DNA from: Bacteroidota bacterium
GTDB lineage: Bacteria; Bacteroidota; Bacteroidia; Bacteroidales; UBA6013
Length of the DNA stretch: 50,456 bases
Reading direction: 5' to 3'
NCBI GenBank assembly: GCA_020048645.1
Contig: JAIFMG010000089.1
Location: forward strand, 1 to 50,456
Below the pieces are notes generated by a model, which saw only the letters and a list, made by a program, of their open reading frames with translations, had not been told where the DNA came from and made no database searches. Positions 1-7,794 of this stretch are shown here, in pieces (the first letter of the stretch is position 1; each line of letters begins with the position of its first letter). The translations under genes and the position numbers were made by a program.

Positions 1-252
1 GAAAAGGCTTCGGAAAAGACTTCGGAGGATGCTTCGGAAAAGGTTTCGGAGGATGCTTCGGAATATGTTTCGGAATATGTTTCGGAAAAGGCTTCGGAAA
101 AGACTTCGGAGGATGCTTCGGAAAAGGCTTCGGAGGATGCTTCGGAAAAGGTTTCGGAAAAGGCTTCGGAAAAGACTTCGGAAAAGACTTCCGAGGATGC
201 TTCGGAAAAGGTTTCGGAAAAGGCTTCGGAAAAGGCTTCGGAAAAGACATCG
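1..252 (+). repeat. 12-bp coding minisatellite, 21 visible units
   Basis: Twenty-one tandem 12-bp units of the type GAAAAGGCTTCG, with variants such as GAGGATGCTTCG and GAATATGTTTCG, run from the window edge to 252. Unit length is a multiple of three, so copy-number changes keep the frame and only change linker length. The array continues beyond the left edge by an unknown amount. Confidence 0.95.
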
Positions 253-429
253 GAAAAGATACTGCGGTTGATAAAAGGAAACAATAAAATCACAATTCAC
301 GAACTTGTTGATAAAATTGGAATTTCGCAACGTGCAATTGAAATGCAATTGAGCAATCTGCAAAAAGAAAGAAGGCTAAAACGAGTTGGCGGTCGCAAAC
401 ATGGAAACTGGGAAATTGAAAACACGTAA
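1..429 (+). CDS. C-terminal part of a winged-helix protein with a tetrapeptide-repeat linker (5' partial)
   Basis: The reading frame is open from base 1 to the TAA at 427-429, giving 142 visible codons; the start lies outside the window. Residues 1-84 are 21 copies of a four-residue unit of the form E-K/D/Y-A/T/V-S, an acidic, probably disordered linker. Residues 85-142 resemble a winged helix-turn-helix (EKILRLIKGN, then HELVDKIGIS, then QLSNLQKERRLKRVGG). Such a C-terminal domain is typical of AlbA_2/RecG-like ATP-binding regulators common in Bacteroidota, but the defining N-terminal domains are not visible, so the family is an inference. The arginine-rich translation of the same DNA in another frame (29-271) is an artefact of the repeat. 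Confidence 0.7.
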   Translation, partial: EKASEKTSEDASEKVSEDASEYVSEYVSEKASEKTSEDASEKASEDASEKVSEKASEKTSEKTSEDASEKVSEKASEKASEKTSEKILRLIKGNNKITIHELVDKIGISQRAIEMQLSNLQKERRLKRVGGRKHGNWEIENT

Positions 430-464
430 ATTGTTCATAACTAGGGCCTTCTGAAAATCCCTGC

Positions 465-868
465 TACCAAGTTGCTATCGGCGATGCAATGTCTCAAACC
501 CATTTCTGGCAAATCCGGGCTGTTCTTCACCTGTCCATCGCTGGATTATTGCGCCCCTTCAGGGCTGGGCTGTTGGGTGGCTTGTTCCCGATGGGCTTCA
601 CCCATCGCTATGATATTTCGCCCCTTCAGGGCTTTTTGGGCGAAGTCCAGGCATCCCAAGGGGGCGAGGCCCTGACACCTTCGTAGCATTGCGCCGCCAC
701 TGCACCATCAAAAGGGGCGAAGCCCTGACACCTTCGTAGCATCGCGCCGTCACTGCACCATCAAAAGGGGCGTAGCCCTGACATCTTCCTAGCACTGCGT
801 CGCCACAGCACCATCAAACGGGGCGAGGCCCTGGCATCTTGTGCCAAGTTGCGTTCGGATATTTCGCC
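465..868. repeat. Interspersed repeat of the TACCAAGTTGC family
   Basis: This gene-free stretch opens with TACCAAGTTGC at 465 and closes with GTGCCAAGTTGCGTTCGGAT at 841, the same terminal word that flanks elements at 44363, 49381, 49436 and 49928. Inside are GC-rich palindromic words (CGCCCCTTCAGGGC at about 552 and 609) and the 53-bp tandem units. No coding frame here resembles a protein. It is best read as a non-autonomous, REP/MITE-like sequence; how it moves is unknown. Confidence 0.6.
661..846 (+). repeat. 53-bp tandem repeat, 3.5 units
   Basis: Units begin at 661, 714 and 767, each exactly 53 bp and starting GGGGCGWRGCCCTGACA, followed by a partial fourth unit from 820. The units are tandem without unique spacers, so this is not a CRISPR array. 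Confidence 0.9.
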
Positions 869-925
869 ATCGAACACCAATGGCATAAGCATTGGCCATC
901 TGCTTGAATGGCAGCATTTTGTCGC

Positions 926-1546
926 CTATGGCACCACGACGCGGACGCTCATCTTGAGGTGCAGGGGGCGCGGGTCGGGGCGGTCTTGGCGCAGGACCAG
1001 GTCGAAGCAGGAGCCGCTGGGCGGGACGAGGGCGCCTTTGAGCAAGATCGGCGCGAAGTAGGCGAAGCCGCGGAGCTCGCGGTGGGCGAGGTAGCAGTCG
1101 CTGTTGATGCGGTAGAGGATGAATCCGCCGTCGAGGATCTTTTGCTGGCAGTTGTCGTGGGGCATCTGCTCGCGGGTTTGCAGCACGAACAGTTCGGCGC
1201 GGAGGCTGTCGAGCGGCTGTCCGCGGAGGCTGGCGCCGCGGCGGGCGAGCAGCTCGTGGAGGGGATCGGCGCCGAGGATGAGGCTGTCTTGGCGGTAGAT
1301 CTGGTGTCCGTGCTGTCCGACGCCGACCCAGATGGCCGCGTCGAGCAGGCGGGCGCCGGGGGGCAGGCTGTCGGGCAGGCGGGCGGAGCTGCCGCTGTTC
1401 CACCAGTGGTGGGCGCCGTCGCGGCTCTGGTGGGGCTCGAGCTGGTCCAGGCGCCAGTCGGGCAGGCGGAAGGTGAGCGTGTCTTGGGCCAGGGTGGGGG
1501 CGAGGCAGGCCAGGAAGGCGGCGAGGGCCAGGGCGAGCTTTTTCAT
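926..1546 (-). CDS. Secreted protein of unknown function, 206 aa
   Basis: The start is placed at the ATG at 1546 because it opens a clear signal peptide (MKKLALALAAFLACLAPTLA, then Q); the longer open frame upstream is low-complexity and not convincing. The mature part is about 185 residues with several Cys and aromatic residues and a basic C-terminus ending SVRVVVP. I recognise no family. It is divergent from the L,D-transpeptidase gene at 1642 with 95 bp between the starts, so the two may share a control region. Export to periplasm or surface is inferred from the signal peptide only. Confidence 0.65.
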   Translation of the reverse strand: MKKLALALAAFLACLAPTLAQDTLTFRLPDWRLDQLEPHQSRDGAHHWWNSGSSARLPDSLPPGARLLDAAIWVGVGQHGHQIYRQDSLILGADPLHELLARRGASLRGQPLDSLRAELFVLQTREQMPHDNCQQKILDGGFILYRINSDCYLAHRELRGFAYFAPILLKGALVPPSGSCFDLVLRQDRPDPRPLHLKMSVRVVVP

Positions 1547-1641
1547 GGCAATGGCTATTTTTGTGGACTTGCGAAGCGGTTTCCGTGGGCTTTCCTCAAA
1601 AGTCTGGCCAAGGGAAGGCCGCTCCGCGCAAAGCAACGCGC

Positions 1642-2565
1642 ATGAACTGGAAACGACCTTTGTTGTGCTGGCTGGCGCTTTCGGCGGGCTTTGCCGGCGT
1701 CCACGGCCAGACGGCGGGCCCTGCGGAGGCCGCGTCGCCCGAGTGGCTGCCTTTTCCGCACCGCGAGCGGCCGTGGGCGGAGGGCGCTGACCCGCTTTCG
1801 CCGGAGGCGATCGGGGCGCGGCTGGAGGCGCTGTTCGCGCCCGCGCTGGCGGCCCGGCTGGCCGAGCTTTCATGGGACGCGCCGCCCGACTACGTGCTGC
1901 TGCGGGTTTACAAGCAGTCGGGCGAGTGCGAGCTGTGGGGCGCGCGGGGCCCTGCGGACAGGCTGCGGCTGCTGGCGCGCCTGCCCGTCTGCGCGATGGA
2001 CCGCCAGCCGGGGCCCAAGCTGCGCGAGGGCGACCGCCGGACGCCGGAGGGCTTCTACCATTGCCGGACGCTCTACGCCAGCACGCGCCCGAACATGTGG
2101 ATCGACTTGGCTCCGGGGCAGGTCGAACGGGCGGGCGAGGTGGGCCGCGGCTCGGCCTTCCGGCTTTGTTCCGACTTCCCGAACGCGGTGGACAAGGCCC
2201 TGACGCGCAAGCTGTTGGGCAGGGGCGTGAGCGCGGGCAGTGCCATATGCGTGCATGGCAACTGCTCGTCGGTGGGCTGCGTGTCGTTCATGAATGCGGA
2301 CTTCCTGTCGGTGTTCTACCTGGCGAGCCTGCACGATGTGGGGCGCTACGGGCCTCTGCCGCTGCACATCCTGCCGTTCCGCTTGGGCGATGTGGCGGGC
2401 GAGGCGGAGGCCTGGCTGGAGGCCAATCCGGGCGTTGACGCGGCGAGCCTGGAGGCGCACTGGGCGGGGCTGCGCGCGGGCGAGGCCTTCTTCGAGCGGC
2501 ACGGCCTGCCTTTCCGGGCGCGGGCCACGCGGGGCGGCTACCGCTTCGCGCTCTACTCGGATTGA
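1642..2565 (+). CDS. L,D-transpeptidase (YkuD/YafK-like), secreted
   Basis: Residues 1-23 form a signal peptide (start MNWKRPLLCW), followed by a YkuD-type catalytic domain. The hallmark HGNCSSVGC lies at residues 205-213, with H205 and the predicted nucleophile C213. Upstream are YafK-like landmarks: VYKQSGECELWG (89-100) and KLREGDRRTPEGFY (126-139). The family forms or exchanges 3-3 peptidoglycan cross-links, or attaches proteins to peptidoglycan, in the periplasm; YafK-type members may instead cleave such links. At 307 aa it is slightly longer than the simplest YafK proteins, with a C-terminal tail of about 80 residues. The ATG at 1642 is preferred to the one at 1561 because it begins the signal peptide. 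Confidence 0.85.
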   Translation: MNWKRPLLCWLALSAGFAGVHGQTAGPAEAASPEWLPFPHRERPWAEGADPLSPEAIGARLEALFAPALAARLAELSWDAPPDYVLLRVYKQSGECELWGARGPADRLRLLARLPVCAMDRQPGPKLREGDRRTPEGFYHCRTLYASTRPNMWIDLAPGQVERAGEVGRGSAFRLCSDFPNAVDKALTRKLLGRGVSAGSAICVHGNCSSVGCVSFMNADFLSVFYLASLHDVGRYGPLPLHILPFRLGDVAGEAEAWLEANPGVDAASLEAHWAGLRAGEAFFERHGLPFRARATRGGYRFALYSD

Positions 2566-2621
2566 AAAGTCCGGCAGGGGATTGGCGAGCAAGGGCGTTC
2601 CAATCCTAATCCATTTTCGAT

Positions 2622-2629
2622 TATCTTCG
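2622..2629 (+). promoter_or_regulatory. Possible -7 element TATCTTCG upstream of surE
   Basis: TATCTTCG lies 65 bp upstream of the surE ATG and matches the -7 form seen at several genes in this window. No convincing TTG is found 19 bp further upstream, so the assignment is weak. Confidence 0.3.
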
Positions 2630-2694
2630 CGGGTGTCCGCCGCGGGGCCGAGGCCTCGACGGACCACCAACCGCAACTCCACGAAACCCAAGAA

Positions 2695-3480
2695 ATGGAA
2701 AGCAGCAAACGACCTTTGATCCTGGTCACCAACGACGACGGCATCCAAGCCAAGGGCATCCAGGCCCTGGTGTCCATGGCCGAACGGCATGGCGAAGTAG
2801 TGGTCTTCGCCCCGATGGGCGGGCAGTCGGGCATGGCCCACGCCATCACGACCCGCGAACCTATCTTCCTGGAAGACAGGGGCAACCAAGGCGGAACCCG
2901 CTACTACGCCTGCAGCGGCACGCCCGTCGATTGCGTCAAGCTGGCCCTGAACCAGGTGCTGGACCGCAAGCCCGACTTCGTGCTCTCGGGCATCAACCAC
3001 GGCTCGAACACTTCCAGCAGCATCATCTACTCGGGCACCATGGGCGCGGCCATCGAGGCCTGCCTGCATGGCATCGACGCCATCGGCTTCTCGCTCGACA
3101 CGCACCGTGCCGACGCCGATTTCGACGCCTCGGTGCGCTTTGCCGAGCAGGTCCTGCTCAAGGTCATGGAGACGGAGCTTCCGCCTTATGTCTGCCTGAA
3201 CGTCAACATTCCCGAGATTCCGGCCGAGGAGGTCAAGGGCCTGCGCGTCTGCCGCCAGACCAAGGGCCTCTGGGTGGAGGAGTTCGTCCGCCGCCAGAAC
3301 CCCGACGGCAAGTCGTACTACTGGCTCACGGGCAAGTTCCACAACCTGGAGCCCGAGGAGCAGGACACCGACCAGTGGGCCGTGGACAACGGCTACGTCT
3401 CGGTGGTGCCGATCTCGGTGGACCTGACGGCGCATGGCATGATTGGCGAACTGAAAAACCTGGGCTATGAATCCCGCTAA
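2695..3480 (+). CDS. surE: 5'-nucleotidase SurE
   Basis: SurE is a metal-dependent phosphatase that dephosphorylates nucleoside 5'-monophosphates and is linked to stationary-phase survival. All four metal ligands are recognisable: D14 and D15 in TNDDG, S45 in GGQSG and N101 in SGINHGSN. Length (261 aa) is normal for the family. The gene overlaps the next one by 14 bp, implying translational coupling. The likely start is the ATG at 2695, giving MESSKRPLILVTNDDG, where the canonical LVTNDDG follows closely as in other SurE proteins. Confidence 0.97.
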   Translation: MESSKRPLILVTNDDGIQAKGIQALVSMAERHGEVVVFAPMGGQSGMAHAITTREPIFLEDRGNQGGTRYYACSGTPVDCVKLALNQVLDRKPDFVLSGINHGSNTSSSIIYSGTMGAAIEACLHGIDAIGFSLDTHRADADFDASVRFAEQVLLKVMETELPPYVCLNVNIPEIPAEEVKGLRVCRQTKGLWVEEFVRRQNPDGKSYYWLTGKFHNLEPEEQDTDQWAVDNGYVSVVPISVDLTAHGMIGELKNLGYESR

Positions 3481-3763
3481 CAACTCCGTCAAGCTGGGCA
3501 TGGTGGTGGGCATCGTGGTGCCAGTGGTGGCCTTCTTTTTCTTCTACTTCTACTACATCGGCGACTTTGGCAACCCGGCCTACTACTTCGACTACATCTT
3601 TCGGATGAACATCTTCACCAAGATGGTGAGCCTGAGCCTGATACCCAACCTGGTGGCCTTCTTCTTCTTCATCCAGCGCGACCGGCTCTACTCGGCCCGC
3701 GGCGTCCTGGGGGCCACGTTCCTGTTCGGCTTCGTGATGCTGCTGCTGTTTCTGCTGCACTGA
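3467..3763 (+). CDS. Small membrane protein, 98 aa
   Basis: The ATG at 3467 lies inside the surE 3' end. Three hydrophobic stretches are visible, at about residues 10-30 (VVPVVAFFFFYFYY), 52-68 and 80-97, so it is probably an inner-membrane protein. I know of no assigned function; small membrane proteins are often found next to surE in Bacteroidota. The overlap suggests obligate co-expression with surE. Confidence 0.8.
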   Translation: MNPANNSVKLGMVVGIVVPVVAFFFFYFYYIGDFGNPAYYFDYIFRMNIFTKMVSLSLIPNLVAFFFFIQRDRLYSARGVLGATFLFGFVMLLLFLLH

Positions 3764-3910
3764 AGCTCGCTGACAATGGCCGCGAAGACCTCCCTCCGCG
3801 CCTGGCCGAACTGGCCCGCGGCGGGTTTTCTTTTCATGCCCGAGAGGCTCCATGAGCGATAAAAACGACTGACAGGAGGTGTAAGTCAAAAAAATAAAAC
3901 TAACTTTGCG

Positions 3911-4243
3911 GTGGACATCAAGTTCGGCAACAAAAAGCTAGGCAAATTGGCCAATGACCCAGCAAGATGCAGGCGGGAAATGGGTGAAAAGCGGTCCAAG
4001 CTCTTCTTGAAGCGCTTGGACGATTTACGAAACGCGGAAACCTTGGAAGATGTCCGGCATTTGCCCGGAAGGTACCATGAGCTGACCGCGACACGCAGAG
4101 GACAGTGGGCCTGCGACTTGGACCACCCTTACCGCCTGATTTTCAAGCCGCAAGAAGCGCCAGTGCCCACCAATGCCCACGGGCAGCACAACTGGTTCGA
4201 GATTTTGGGGGTTGAAATCGTTGAAATCGCAGATTACCATTAA
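3911..4243 (+). CDS. higB: HigB/RelE-superfamily toxin
   Basis: This 110-aa protein has the layout of HigB-type toxins: an N-terminal basic helix (KFGNKKLGKLANDPARCRRE), the block DVRHLPGRYHELTATRRGQW and the C-terminal strands YRLIFKP and IVEIADYH. Relatives are ribosome-dependent mRNA interferases neutralised by the adjacent antitoxin. The best start is GTG at 3911, because the N-terminal residues match the family. The gene for an HTH antitoxin follows 12 bp after the stop. TAACTTTG at 3901-3908 resembles a Bacteroidota -7 element but is so close that the transcript would be almost leaderless; I do not rely on it. Confidence 0.85.
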   Translation: MDIKFGNKKLGKLANDPARCRREMGEKRSKLFLKRLDDLRNAETLEDVRHLPGRYHELTATRRGQWACDLDHPYRLIFKPQEAPVPTNAHGQHNWFEILGVEIVEIADYH

Positions 4244-4255
4244 AGCAAGGCTATC

Positions 4256-5350
4256 ATGGCAAACACAAACGAGTTTCATGCGGACATCGCGTTCCATCCG
4301 GGGGAAACGCTGGCCGAAAAATTGGAAGAATTGTCAATGGGCCCCAAGGAATTCGCGCTCCGCGCCGGCAAGCCTGAAAAGACGATCTTGGCCATCCTCC
4401 GGGGAGATAGCTCCATCACGCCCGAAATGGCTGTGATTTTTGAGAGCGTGCTGTCGATTCCTGCGCGATTTTGGATCAAAAAGCAGTACAGTTTCGACGA
4501 GTACAAAGCCCGGGAAAAGAGAGCATTGTCCATTCGGAACGCAATGGATTGGGCAGGACGCTTTCCTTATGCCGACATGGTCAGGCACGGATGGGTCGCG
4601 GCGAGAGCCAAGCCCGAGGAAAAAGTGGCCGAGCTGCTCAATTTCTTCGGAGTCAGTTCGCCTGAGGCTTGGGAGAACTACTTTTTCAACCAGCAACTGA
4701 AAGTGGCGTTCCGAATATCATTGGCGGGCACCAAGGCGCCGCACGCCCTTTCGGCCTGGATACGTCAAGGCGAAATCCAGGCCAGGGCCATCGAGTGTGG
4801 CCCGTACTCTGAGCCCGAGTTCAGGAAAGCATTGGACGACATCAAGATAATAATGGCCCAGCAGCCTGAAGACTTTTTCCAGAAATTGCAAAAGGCATGC
4901 TTGGCCTGTGGGCTGAAAGTCGTTCACACGGCATGCGTCAAAAACGCGCCATTGAGTGGGGCCAGCCGCTGGATACGAGACAATCCTTTGATACAGCTGA
5001 CGGGCAGGTACAAGCAGAACGATCGATTCTGGTTCACCTTTTTCCACGAGGCGGGCCATATTCTGCGGCATGGAAAAAAGGACATTTTCCTTGAAAATGT
5101 AGAATATTCGGAGGCTGATTTGCAAAAGGAAAAGGAAGCCGATGATTTCGCCGAAGAATGGACCTTTTCGCGGGCGCAAGAACACGAAGTCTTGAAAGAA
5201 AAACCCCTTGCCCTTGAACGTGTCCGAGAGTTTGCCATCAAGTTCAACACGCATCCGGCGATGATCATCGGACGACTTCACAAAAAAGGAATACTGCCTT
5301 ATTCAGTAGGGAATGAGTTTCTTGTGAAAATTGATTTGTCAGGCGAGTAG
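4256..5350 (+). CDS. higA: HigA-type antitoxin fused to an ImmA/IrrE metallopeptidase
   Basis: The N-terminal 80 residues form the HigA-like HTH (HPGETLAEKLEELSM, then ALRAGKPEKTILAILRGDSS). The C-terminal half is an ImmA/IrrE-type Zn-peptidase with FFHEAGHIL, giving H264, E265 and H268 of the HExxH site. At 364 aa it is over three times the size of a plain HigA. The HTH part probably binds HigB and the operator; the peptidase part may cleave the antitoxin or a partner under stress, as ImmA and IrrE do for their repressors. That last role is inference. Order is toxin first, as usual for higBA. Confidence 0.88.
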   Translation: MANTNEFHADIAFHPGETLAEKLEELSMGPKEFALRAGKPEKTILAILRGDSSITPEMAVIFESVLSIPARFWIKKQYSFDEYKAREKRALSIRNAMDWAGRFPYADMVRHGWVAARAKPEEKVAELLNFFGVSSPEAWENYFFNQQLKVAFRISLAGTKAPHALSAWIRQGEIQARAIECGPYSEPEFRKALDDIKIIMAQQPEDFFQKLQKACLACGLKVVHTACVKNAPLSGASRWIRDNPLIQLTGRYKQNDRFWFTFFHEAGHILRHGKKDIFLENVEYSEADLQKEKEADDFAEEWTFSRAQEHEVLKEKPLALERVREFAIKFNTHPAMIIGRLHKKGILPYSVGNEFLVKIDLSGE

Positions 5351-5509
5351 AGGCAGGAAGTCAGGCTGAGCGATTCCGAAAGGAATGGAAGCCAGCGTGT
5401 GCCCCATCCCATTGCGAGATCGGGTTCTTCGCGCGCGCTGTCAAGCCGCCTTCCGGCGCGGCACGAGAGCTTCGCGGGCAGGCTTGCCGAAGGGCCGCGT
5501 CGCTTTTCT

Positions 5510-5540
5510 TTTGCGGAACGGAAAGGCTTGACTAAATTCG
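5510..5540 (+). promoter_or_regulatory. Bacteroidota-type promoter upstream of dgkA
   Basis: TTTG at 5510-5513 and TAAATTCG at 5533-5540 are separated by 19 bp, the classic spacing of the Bacteroidota primary sigma factor (-33 TTTG, -7 TAnnTTTG). The dgkA start lies 54 bp downstream. Confidence 0.55.
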
Positions 5541-5594
5541 CAGGCGCTTAGGCCCGCGGGGCTTGTCCGTCGGGCGCCAATTTTCCCCGTCCCC

Positions 5595-5972
5595 ATGTCG
5601 AAGGCCCATTCCCGATTTTCGCTGCTGGCCCGTCTTCGGAGCTTCGCCCATGCCTTCCGGGGCTTGGGGGTGCTGGTGCGCGAGGAGCACAACGCGCGGG
5701 TGCATCTGCTGGCCTTGGTGGTCGTGGTGCTGGCGGGTTGGCACTGGCAGTTGTCGGGTCTGGAGTGGGTGGCGGTGCTGCTCTGCGCGGCGGGCGTGCT
5801 CTCGCTGGAGGCCGTGAACTCCTCGTTGGAGAACCTCGCCGACAAGCTCAGCCCGGGGCACGACCCGCTGGTGGGCAAGGCCAAGGACCTGGCGGCGGCG
5901 GCGGTGCTGATTTTCGCGTTCTTTTCGGCGCTGGTGGGCGCCATCATCTTCCTCCCGAAAATCTTTCCATGA
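5595..5972 (+). CDS. dgkA: Diacylglycerol/undecaprenol kinase (DgkA family)
   Basis: This 125-aa integral membrane kinase has the family core EAVNSSLENLADKL followed by KAKDLAAAAVL, which hold the Glu/Asn active-site residues and the metal-binding segment. Three membrane spans can be drawn. In Gram-negative bacteria the family phosphorylates diacylglycerol, and many homologues act on undecaprenol to recycle the cell-wall lipid carrier; substrate cannot be decided here. Its stop (TGA 5970-5972) overlaps the ATGATG start of the next gene, so the two are translationally coupled. Confidence 0.93.
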   Translation: MSKAHSRFSLLARLRSFAHAFRGLGVLVREEHNARVHLLALVVVVLAGWHWQLSGLEWVAVLLCAAGVLSLEAVNSSLENLADKLSPGHDPLVGKAKDLAAAAVLIFAFFSALVGAIIFLPKIFP

Positions 5973-6646
5973 TGTTAGAACTTCTGCGCGCAAGCGGCAA
6001 GCTCCGCGAAGGGGCCATCCTCGTAGCCCTGACGGCCTTTTCGGTCGGGCTATGCCTGTTTCGGTACTGGAGCAGTGGCCAGTTCATCTTCTTTTTCTTC
6101 ATCTGGAACCTGTTTTTGGCCGGCGTTCCGTGGGTGATCAGCAGTGGGCTGCTGCTTTTCCCTGGGCTTCGGCGGCGCGCGGTTCCGTTCTGGCTGCTGC
6201 TGGGCTTTTGGCTGCTGTTCTTCCCGAACGCGCCCTACATCCTGACGGACCTGCTGCACCTGCGCGAGCGCCCGTCGGCGCCGATGTGGTACGACCTGCT
6301 GCTGATCCTGAGCTTCGCGTGGACGGGTCTGGTGCTGGGATTTTACAGCCTTCGGGATGTCGAGTCGCTGCTTTTGGCGCGGTTTCGGCGTGTTTGGATA
6401 GCCTTGGGGTCGGGGGCCATCTGGTTCCTGGGCGCCTTCGGGGTCTATCTTGGGCGCTTTTCGCGGTGGAACAGTTGGGACATGCTGCAACATCCGGGCG
6501 CGATCGTGGAGCAGGTGCTGGCGGCGCTGGCCGACCCGCAGGCGCATCCCCGCACCTGGGGTTTTACCGTGTTGTTGGGCATCCTGCTGAACCTGGCGTA
6601 CTGGAGCTTCCGCCCACGAACCGAAAAACTGCCCGCCGATGCTTGA
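5969..6646 (+). CDS. DUF1361 family membrane protein
   Basis: The start is ATG 5969 (or the adjacent ATG 5972), overlapping the dgkA stop; the longer open frame upstream is a shadow of dgkA. The 225-aa product has about six hydrophobic spans and the DUF1361 landmarks FFPNAPYILTDLLHL, MWYDLLLILSFAWTG and GVYLGRFSRWNSWD. The function of DUF1361 is unknown; it is an inner-membrane protein. It overlaps the ABC ATPase gene by 8 bp, so dgkA, this gene and the ATPase form one tight operon. Confidence 0.88.
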   Translation: MMLELLRASGKLREGAILVALTAFSVGLCLFRYWSSGQFIFFFFIWNLFLAGVPWVISSGLLLFPGLRRRAVPFWLLLGFWLLFFPNAPYILTDLLHLRERPSAPMWYDLLLILSFAWTGLVLGFYSLRDVESLLLARFRRVWIALGSGAIWFLGAFGVYLGRFSRWNSWDMLQHPGAIVEQVLAALADPQAHPRTWGFTVLLGILLNLAYWSFRPRTEKLPADA

Positions 6647-7628
6647 GACCCGCGCCTTGGGCATCGGCTTCGCGGCCAAACCCACGGCCCGGCTGCTGCT
6701 GGACCGCGTGGAGCTTCGGGCCGAACCGGGCGAGCTGGTCGCGGTGCTCGGGGCCAACGGCGTCGGCAAGACGAGCCTGATGCGCACCCTGGCGGGGCTT
6801 TTGCCGCCGCTGGCGGGCGGGGCCACCTGGCGCGGCCAGCCCCTGCCTTGGCACGACCGCGCAGCGATGGCCCTGCTCATGGCCCACGTGCCCACCGTCC
6901 GCCCCGCGTTGCCCTACGCCACCGTGGCCGAGCTGGTGGCCCTGGGCCGATCGCCCCACAACGACTGGCTGGGCCGCCTGCGTCCCGCCGACACCCGCGC
7001 CATTCGCGAGGCCCTCGAAGGCTGCGGAATCGCCCACCTGGCCGACCATCCGCTGGACGCCCTGAGCGATGGCCAGCGCCAGAAGGCCTTCATCGCCAAG
7101 GGCTTGGCCCAAGATACGCCCCTGCTGCTGCTCGACGAGCCAACGGCATTCCTGGACCTTGCCAACAAGCACGAGACCCTGGCCCTGCTGCGCCAGCTCT
7201 GCGACCGCCACCGGAAAGCGGTCCTTTTCACCACCCACGACCTCGGCCCCTCCTTGCGCGTGGCCGACCGCGTCTGGCTGCTGCTTCCCGGACAGGCGCT
7301 GCAAGGCTCGCCCGAGGCCCTGGCCGAGCAAGGGGCCTACGACAGGCTCTTCCCGAACGGCGGACTGCGCTTCGATTCGAGCCTGGCCGACTTCGCGCCC
7401 CATGCCCCCGACGGACGGCCCATCCGCTTGCTTTGCCCTGCCGACCAAATGGCCTGGGCGAAGATCATCCTCAACCGCAACCACTTCACAACCAGCGATT
7501 TGTCTGAAGACTACTTGGCGCATGGCTCCGAGGCATGGCGGCTGGGCTTAGGCGGCGTCCTGCACCGCTTCGAGCGGCTCAGCCAGCTCGACGCCCTGCT
7601 CAAGCAGCAGATCAGAACCAACAATTGA
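6639..7628 (+). CDS. ABC transporter ATP-binding protein, iron/heme/cobalamin uptake type
   Basis: Walker A GANGVGKT (38-45), a variant signature LSDGQ (142-146) and Walker B LLLLDE (162-167) are all present, with the switch His in FTTHD. The sequence most resembles FecE/BtuD/HmuV-type ATPases that energise uptake of ferric siderophores, heme or cobalamin. No permease or binding protein lies beside it, so it must partner with genes elsewhere. At 329 aa it is about 70 residues longer than the family core; the extra C-terminal part (about 262-329) has no motif I recognise. It ends the dgkA operon. Confidence 0.85.
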   Translation: MLETRALGIGFAAKPTARLLLDRVELRAEPGELVAVLGANGVGKTSLMRTLAGLLPPLAGGATWRGQPLPWHDRAAMALLMAHVPTVRPALPYATVAELVALGRSPHNDWLGRLRPADTRAIREALEGCGIAHLADHPLDALSDGQRQKAFIAKGLAQDTPLLLLDEPTAFLDLANKHETLALLRQLCDRHRKAVLFTTHDLGPSLRVADRVWLLLPGQALQGSPEALAEQGAYDRLFPNGGLRFDSSLADFAPHAPDGRPIRLLCPADQMAWAKIILNRNHFTTSDLSEDYLAHGSEAWRLGLGGVLHRFERLSQLDALLKQQIRTNN

Positions 7629-7659
7629 TTGGGAATGAACCCATTTTTTCCCAATTTTT
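7628..7659 (+). terminator. Intrinsic terminator after the ABC ATPase
   Basis: ATTGGGAA (7628-7635) pairs with TTCCCAAT (7648-7655) across a 12-nt loop and is followed by a T run to 7659. It closes the dgkA-DUF1361-ATPase operon. Confidence 0.6.
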
Positions 7660-7794
7660 GCGAAATTTGCATCCATAGGGCACGAATCTTGGGATTGCAT
7701 TCAAAAAAATAGTTAACAGACCAACCGCTCATGCCCTTTTTACGTGTACCCTTGTGCCGGTGCATAAAGCGGTCTTAATTTTAGGGAAAAGCTC

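Noticed and set aside
29-271. Open frame giving an Arg/Lys-rich protein (MLRKRFRRML-type repeats)
   Set aside because: It is the second-frame reading of the 12-bp minisatellite; the first frame runs on into a winged helix and is the coding one.
661-846. CRISPR-like array of 53-bp units
   Set aside because: Units are directly tandem with no unique spacers, and no cas genes are present.
3901-3908. TAACTTTG as the higB promoter
   Set aside because: Transcription would start at or after the best start codon and no -33 partner was seen; only a leaderless or downstream start would rescue it.
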